From contig JBBDRW010000036.1 of the NCBI GenBank assembly GCA_040905265.1, positions 1 through 10,342 on the forward strand: a DNA stretch of 10,342 bases, written 5' to 3'. Shown here in pieces: positions 6,256 through 10,342 of this stretch (within the stretch, counting starts at the first letter, position 1; each line of letters begins with the position of its first letter). Both the position numbers and the translations under genes were made by a program. A model generated the notes under the pieces. It ran no database searches. It was given only the letters and a program-made list of their open reading frames with translations, and was not told the origin of the DNA. Source of the stretch: JBBDRW01 sp040905265. GTDB taxonomy: Bacteria; Bacteroidota; Rhodothermia; Balneolales; Balneolaceae.

Positions 6256-9200
6256 ATGGCTAAAAAATTTGAAGAAGTAAAGCAGCTTACATACCCAAAG
6301 GCAGAAGTGGAGATTCTGAATTGGTGGAAGAAGGAGAATATCTTCGAAAAGAGCCTTGAGTCGAGAAGCGAAGGGATCCCCTTTACTTTTTATGAAGGGC
6401 CGCCTACGGCCAATGGGAAGCCTGGTATCCACCATGTTATGGCTCGTACTGTAAAAGATCTGTTTTGCCGATACAAGACATTGAAAGGATTCCGGGTGGA
6501 GCGCAAAGGTGGTTGGGATACACATGGCCTTCCGGTTGAGATTGAGGTAGAGAAAGAGCTCGGGCTTGAGGGGAGAGATCAGGTTGAAGCATTTGGCATC
6601 GACAAATACAACAAACGTTGCCGCGAGAGTGTTCTGAAGTACAAACATCTCTGGGATGACCTGACGAACCGGATGGGGTACTGGGTTGATCTGGACAAAC
6701 CCTACATTACGTTTGAAAACGACTATATTGAATCGGTCTGGTGGGCATTCAAAACCCTGTTTGACAAGGGGTATGTCTATAAGGGATACAAGATACAGTG
6801 GTACTCCCCCGGCAGCGGAACTGTCCTTTCATCGCATGAGGTGAGTCTCGGCTATCAGGAGACCCAGGATCCCTCCATTTATGTAAAGTTCCCTCTCTCG
6901 GCAGACAGCAGAGTATCGTTCCTCGCGTGGACAACGACCCCCTGGACGATTATCTCCAACATGGCACTGGCGGTCAATCCGAAGCTGGATTATGTGAAGG
7001 TTCAGGCCAGGGATGGAGAGAGAGAGGATCTCCTGATCCTTGCTGAGGGGTGTCTTGGAGAGGTAATTCAGGGTGATTATGAAATCCTGGAACGGTACAA
7101 AGGGAAAGAACTGATTGGCTGGGATTATGAACCGGTTTTCGGTTATGCCGGAAACGAGGTTCCGAAGGAGAAAGCGTGGCGGGTGATCGAGGCGGACTAT
7201 GTAACAACCGAAGAGGGGACAGGAGTCGTACATACCGCTCCCGCATTTGGGGCAGATGATTTTGAGACGTCAAAGAGAGCGGATATACCGATGTTCAACC
7301 CGATCGACCGCGAGGGGCGCTTTACGGAGCTGGTCCCGGATTATAAGGGTCAATGGTTCAAAGATGCAGACAAGGAGATTGCACGGGCGATCAAAGAGAA
7401 GGGGCTGATGTACCGCCATGAAACCTGTGTTCATAATTATCCGTTCGACTGGCGTAAAGGGACGCCCCTCATGTCCTATCCGGTCGAATCGTGGTTCATT
7501 GAGACCACAAAGGTGAAGGAGAAGATGGTGGAGTTAAATAAGACCATCAACTGGAAGCCGGAAAGTACCGGTACAGGACGATTTGGTACCTGGCTGGAGA
7601 ATAATGTCGACTGGGCGGTCTCCCGTCAGCGCTATTGGGGAACCCCGATCCCGCTCTGGATCAGCGACAAGGACCCGGAGTATGTGGAGTGTATCGGGAG
7701 TGTTGAGGAGTTAAAGAAAAAGGCGGGTATTACCGAGGACAAAGAACTTGATCTTCACCGCCCCTATCTTGACGAGATCACCTGGAAAGGGCCTGATGGT
7801 GCTACCATGAGACGTATTCCGGATCTGCTGGATGTCTGGTTCGACTCCGGCGCCATGCCGTTTGCACAGTGGCACTATCCGTTCCACAACAGGAAGAAAT
7901 TCAAACAGAACTTCCCTGCGGACTTCATCGCCGAGGGAGTGGATCAGACTCGCGGCTGGTTCTACACACTCCACGCCCTGGCAACCATGCTCTTTGAACA
8001 GCCGGCCTACCAGAATGTAGTTTCGAACGGGCTGGTGCTGGATGCGAAGGGTGAAAAGATGAGCAAGTCGAAAGGAAACAGCGTGGATCCCTTTGAGACG
8101 ATCCAGCAGTTTGGGGCGGACACGGTCCGCTGGTACATGATGAGCAACTCGTCGCCCTGGGAGAACCTGAAGTTCAGTGAAGAGGGGCTGGGTGAAACAC
8201 AGAGAAAGTTTTTCAACACGATTGTCAACACCTACTCGTTCTTTGCGATGTACGCCAATATAGACGGCTTCACCTATTCCGGTGCTCCGCTGGTTCATTC
8301 CGAGAGGACAGAGATGGATCGCTGGATCATCTCAAGGCTCAATACCACGATCAAGCTGGTGGATGAGCACCTGGACGAATATGAACCGACCAGGGCGGTC
8401 CGGGAGGTAGAGAAGTTTGTAGAAGAGCTGAGTAACTGGTACGTTCGCCGCAACCGGCGCCGGTTCTGGAAAGAGGGGAAGAGCCTCGACAAGACCGCCG
8501 CCTACCAGACGCTCTATGAGTGTCTGAATGACCTGGCCAAGATTATGAGCCCGGTTGCACCCTTTACCGGAGAGTGGCTTTTCCAGAGGCTGAATCGGGT
8601 GACCGGGCAGGATGAAAAATCGGTTCATATCTCTTTCTACCCTACAGTAGAGGAGACCTCGATCGACAAGCAGCTGGAGCAGCGGATGGAGATTGCCCGA
8701 ACGATCTCTTCCACGGTACTGCGGATGCGAAACCAGATTGATATCAATGTTCGGCAGCCACTGTCACGGATCATTCTTCCTCTTGATGAGGAGAGCCGTC
8801 AGGTTGTTGAGGCGGTCCGGGATATAATTCTTGACGAGGTGAACGTTAAGGAGATTGAATTTGTGGATGACGACTCCGGGATCGTAAGCAAGAGCGCCAA
8901 ACCGAATTTCCCGGTCTTGGGAAAAAAACTCGGCAAGAAGATGAAGGATGTCGCCGCCAGGGTTAGCAAACTGACGACCGAAGAGATCAGTTCGTTTGAA
9001 ACCGAAGGGTTTCTGGAGCTTGAACTGTCGGATGGGGAGACCGTCCGGCTGGGTGAAGATGACCTGGAGATCATCCGGGTCGGGCTGGAGGGTTGGTCCG
9101 TAGAGACAGAGAAGGGAATCACCGTTGCTCTTGATACGGAACTGACCGAACATCTTGTCCGGGAAGGGCTGGCCAGAGAGTTCGTCAACCGTGTACAGAA

Positions 9201-9426
9201 TATGCGAAAAGAGGCGGATTTCGAGGTAACGGACCGGATTCAGATCGGATTTCGGGGGGCATCCCCAATTCAGGAGGCGGTTGCCCATATGAAAGAGTAT
9301 ATTCAGAAGGAGACATTGACAGATCAGCTATCGGATACTCTCCTCGAGGTTTCCGATTTTGTAAAGATGTGGGATATTGAAGGAAACGAGTGCGAAATTT
9401 CTATAAGGCGTAACATCAACCAATAA
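6256..9426 (+). CDS. ileS: Isoleucyl-tRNA synthetase, type 2, with a GIHH variant of the HIGH motif
   Basis: A 1056-residue class I synthetase that charges tRNA-Ile with isoleucine in the cytosol. The Rossmann catalytic core carries the first signature as GKPGIHH (54-60) and the second as KMSKS (601-605). The CP1 editing domain, which clears Val-tRNA-Ile, shows TTTPWT (226-231) and GTGVVHTAPAFGADDF (321-336). An anticodon-binding helical domain starts near 687 and includes LSNWYVRRNRRRFW. The extended C-terminus without a visible zinc knuckle, and close likeness to the eukaryote-type sequence, mark it as IleRS2. Relative to the usual GLPHVGH, the first and third HIGH residues are swapped (G57, H59). 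No Shine-Dalgarno sequence precedes the ATG. It is followed 10 nt later by the dksA-like gene and probably heads an operon with lspA, which suggests a housekeeping copy. Confidence 0.97.
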   Translation: MAKKFEEVKQLTYPKAEVEILNWWKKENIFEKSLESRSEGIPFTFYEGPPTANGKPGIHHVMARTVKDLFCRYKTLKGFRVERKGGWDTHGLPVEIEVEKELGLEGRDQVEAFGIDKYNKRCRESVLKYKHLWDDLTNRMGYWVDLDKPYITFENDYIESVWWAFKTLFDKGYVYKGYKIQWYSPGSGTVLSSHEVSLGYQETQDPSIYVKFPLSADSRVSFLAWTTTPWTIISNMALAVNPKLDYVKVQARDGEREDLLILAEGCLGEVIQGDYEILERYKGKELIGWDYEPVFGYAGNEVPKEKAWRVIEADYVTTEEGTGVVHTAPAFGADDFETSKRADIPMFNPIDREGRFTELVPDYKGQWFKDADKEIARAIKEKGLMYRHETCVHNYPFDWRKGTPLMSYPVESWFIETTKVKEKMVELNKTINWKPESTGTGRFGTWLENNVDWAVSRQRYWGTPIPLWISDKDPEYVECIGSVEELKKKAGITEDKELDLHRPYLDEITWKGPDGATMRRIPDLLDVWFDSGAMPFAQWHYPFHNRKKFKQNFPADFIAEGVDQTRGWFYTLHALATMLFEQPAYQNVVSNGLVLDAKGEKMSKSKGNSVDPFETIQQFGADTVRWYMMSNSSPWENLKFSEEGLGETQRKFFNTIVNTYSFFAMYANIDGFTYSGAPLVHSERTEMDRWIISRLNTTIKLVDEHLDEYEPTRAVREVEKFVEELSNWYVRRNRRRFWKEGKSLDKTAAYQTLYECLNDLAKIMSPVAPFTGEWLFQRLNRVTGQDEKSVHISFYPTVEETSIDKQLEQRMEIARTISSTVLRMRNQIDINVRQPLSRIILPLDEESRQVVEAVRDIILDEVNVKEIEFVDDDSGIVSKSAKPNFPVLGKKLGKKMKDVAARVSKLTTEEISSFETEGFLELELSDGETVRLGEDDLEIIRVGLEGWSVETEKGITVALDTELTEHLVREGLAREFVNRVQNMRKEADFEVTDRIQIGFRGASPIQEAVAHMKEYIQKETLTDQLSDTLLEVSDFVKMWDIEGNECEISIRRNINQ

Positions 9427-9436
9427 GTACAGTAAC

Positions 9437-9841
9437 ATGGCATCAGCGAAAAAGGAACAACCGAAGGATCGTATATCTCCATACAGTGACGAGGAGCTGG
9501 AATATTTTCGGGAGATTATCATCAAGAAGCGGGATGAGGCGGAAAGTGAGTTGGAAGCACTCCAGAAATCGCTGCGGGAGAGCATGGAAAATTCATCGGA
9601 TGAATCTGCCTACTCCTTCCATATGGCTGATGCCGGGACCGACGCCCAGGAGCGAGAGAAGACCTATATGCTCTATACCCGCACCCGGAAATTTGTCACC
9701 TATCTTGATGAAGCGATCAAGAGGATTGACAACAAAACCTACGGTGTCTGCAAGGTGACCGGCAAGAAGATCTCGAAAGGACGTCTGGAAGCAGTTCCTC
9801 ACACCCAACTCAGCATTGATGCAAAGCTGAAACGACGTTGA
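9437..9841 (+). CDS. TraR/DksA-family protein lacking most zinc-finger cysteines
   Basis: A 134-residue protein. DksA-type proteins insert a coiled coil into the RNA polymerase secondary channel and, with ppGpp, retune promoters. Residues about 17-55 and 72-98 form the two charged coiled-coil arms, with an acidic tip at ADAGTDA (64-70) in place of the classical DxxDxA tip. The C-terminal finger aligns well (YGVCKVTGKKI, 102-112; RLEAVPHTQLSI, 116-127), but the four cysteine positions read C105, T108, S126 and A129, so a zinc ion cannot be held in the usual way. As I recall, this form is common in Bacteroidota. It lies 10 nt after ileS and its stop overlaps the lspA ribosome-binding site, so the three genes are probably one transcript. 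No Shine-Dalgarno sequence is seen before its own ATG. Confidence 0.88.
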   Translation: MASAKKEQPKDRISPYSDEELEYFREIIIKKRDEAESELEALQKSLRESMENSSDESAYSFHMADAGTDAQEREKTYMLYTRTRKFVTYLDEAIKRIDNKTYGVCKVTGKKISKGRLEAVPHTQLSIDAKLKRR

Positions 9842-9845
9842 GGAG
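9841..9845 (+). promoter_or_regulatory. Ribosome-binding site that decides the lspA start
   Basis: AGGAG lies directly on the end of the dksA-like stop codon and 9 nt before TTG at 9855. No ATG or GTG occurs in the lspA frame between the upstream in-frame stop (9828-9830) and this TTG, so the site supports a TTG start. Confidence 0.7.
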
Positions 9846-9854
9846 TCCTCTGTT

Positions 9855-10342
9855 TTGACCATCCGTTCCAAAAAGATTTCCGTACTTTTTCTGCCCGCAC
9901 TGGCGGTGTTGATCCTCGACCAGGCAAGCAAGCACTGGGTTCGCTACTCCCTTGAACTGCATGACTATGAGATCATCGAGGGGTGGCTGGCGTTCAACTA
10001 CACGCAGAATCCCGGCATGGCCATGGGGATGGATTGGCTATCTACGCCGGTTATCAGCGCCGTGGCAATTCTCGCTACGTTCGGTATCCTGATCTATATC
10101 CTGAGAACTCTCGGCCAGACCAATTACGCCTATCTGACCTGTATGGGACTGATTCTTGGAGGTGCGCTTGGAAACATCACCGACCGCCTGACCATGGGAT
10201 ATATTGAGGGGTATGGTGGTGTGTTGGAGGGACATGTGGTGGATTTTATCCACTTTACCCTGACGATCGGGGATACGCCGGTTTTCCCCTATATTTTCAA
10301 TGTGGCTGATATGGCAATCAGTACGTCGATTATTATACTCCT
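9855..10342 (+). CDS. lspA: Lipoprotein signal peptidase (signal peptidase II), 3' end beyond window
   Basis: An inner-membrane aspartyl protease that cuts the signal peptide off diacylated prolipoproteins. 162 codons are present and the frame is open at the window edge. Family motifs appear in order: DQASKHWV (22-29) at the end of the first helix, NPGMAMG (52-58), GGALGNITDR (102-111), VVDFI (128-132) and FNVAD (148-152). D130 and D152 match the catalytic pair described for LspA, and D110 matches the conserved NxxDR aspartate. Between D110 and D130 there are 20 residues where the E. coli or Pseudomonas type has about 9, so an insertion of about 11 residues lies beside the active site; longer loops here are usual in Bacteroidota. 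The start is TTG with a good AGGAG. A natural substrate type, the DUF4292 lipoprotein, is encoded in this window. Confidence 0.93.
   Translation, partial: MTIRSKKISVLFLPALAVLILDQASKHWVRYSLELHDYEIIEGWLAFNYTQNPGMAMGMDWLSTPVISAVAILATFGILIYILRTLGQTNYAYLTCMGLILGGALGNITDRLTMGYIEGYGGVLEGHVVDFIHFTLTIGDTPVFPYIFNVADMAISTSIIIL

Noticed and set aside
7711..8298. 195-codon open frame on the minus strand opposite ileS
   Set aside because: It is antisense to the conserved IleRS catalytic region, where codon bias keeps shadow frames open. It has no domain, no ribosome-binding site and no neighbours in operon order.

Overview
The window looks like ordinary chromosomal backbone from a member of the Bacteroidota/Rhodothermota/Balneolota radiation with intermediate GC. 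Three things support this: an ileS-dksA/traR-lspA run, a TPR protein-DUF4292 lipoprotein-EnvC-like LytM set, and poor or missing Shine-Dalgarno sequences at most starts. The phylum assignment is inferred from gene content and order; no search was run. No mobile element, CRISPR array, tRNA or rRNA was found.

Layout. The left edge (about 1-80, plus strand) is the 3' part of a bacterial small SRP RNA (ffs) with its U-tract. It runs tail-to-tail into a six-gene minus-strand block covering 77-5939. In transcription order the block holds a low-molecular-weight protein tyrosine phosphatase, a secreted TPR-repeat protein, a DUF4292-type lipoprotein, an EnvC-like coiled-coil/LytM protein, a small four-helix membrane protein, and a YpdA-family flavin oxidoreductase. 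The middle three are joined by two ATGA stop/start overlaps, and the last two lie 4 nt apart, with the ribosome-binding site of one inside the end of the other. A 316-nt divergent gap (5940-6255) holds three adjacent RNA-like hairpins and a possible ileS promoter. To its right, on the plus strand, lie a type-2 isoleucyl-tRNA synthetase, a zinc-ligand-poor DksA/TraR-like protein, and lspA, which starts at TTG and is cut by the window end.

How the genes fit together. The TPR-DUF4292-EnvC set is probably a cell-envelope module; its LytM domain has lost its zinc ligands and so should be an amidase activator rather than a hydrolase. SRP RNA and LspA serve membrane targeting and lipoprotein maturation, and the DUF4292 protein is a predicted LspA substrate. 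YpdA points to a bacillithiol-type thiol system. IleRS and the DksA-like protein belong to translation and transcription control.

The most notable observation is the IleRS signature: the canonical HIGH motif reads GIHH, with the first and third residues exchanged. That variant has been linked to very strong mupirocin resistance in type-2 IleRS. I see no clear evidence of a wholly new multi-gene system.
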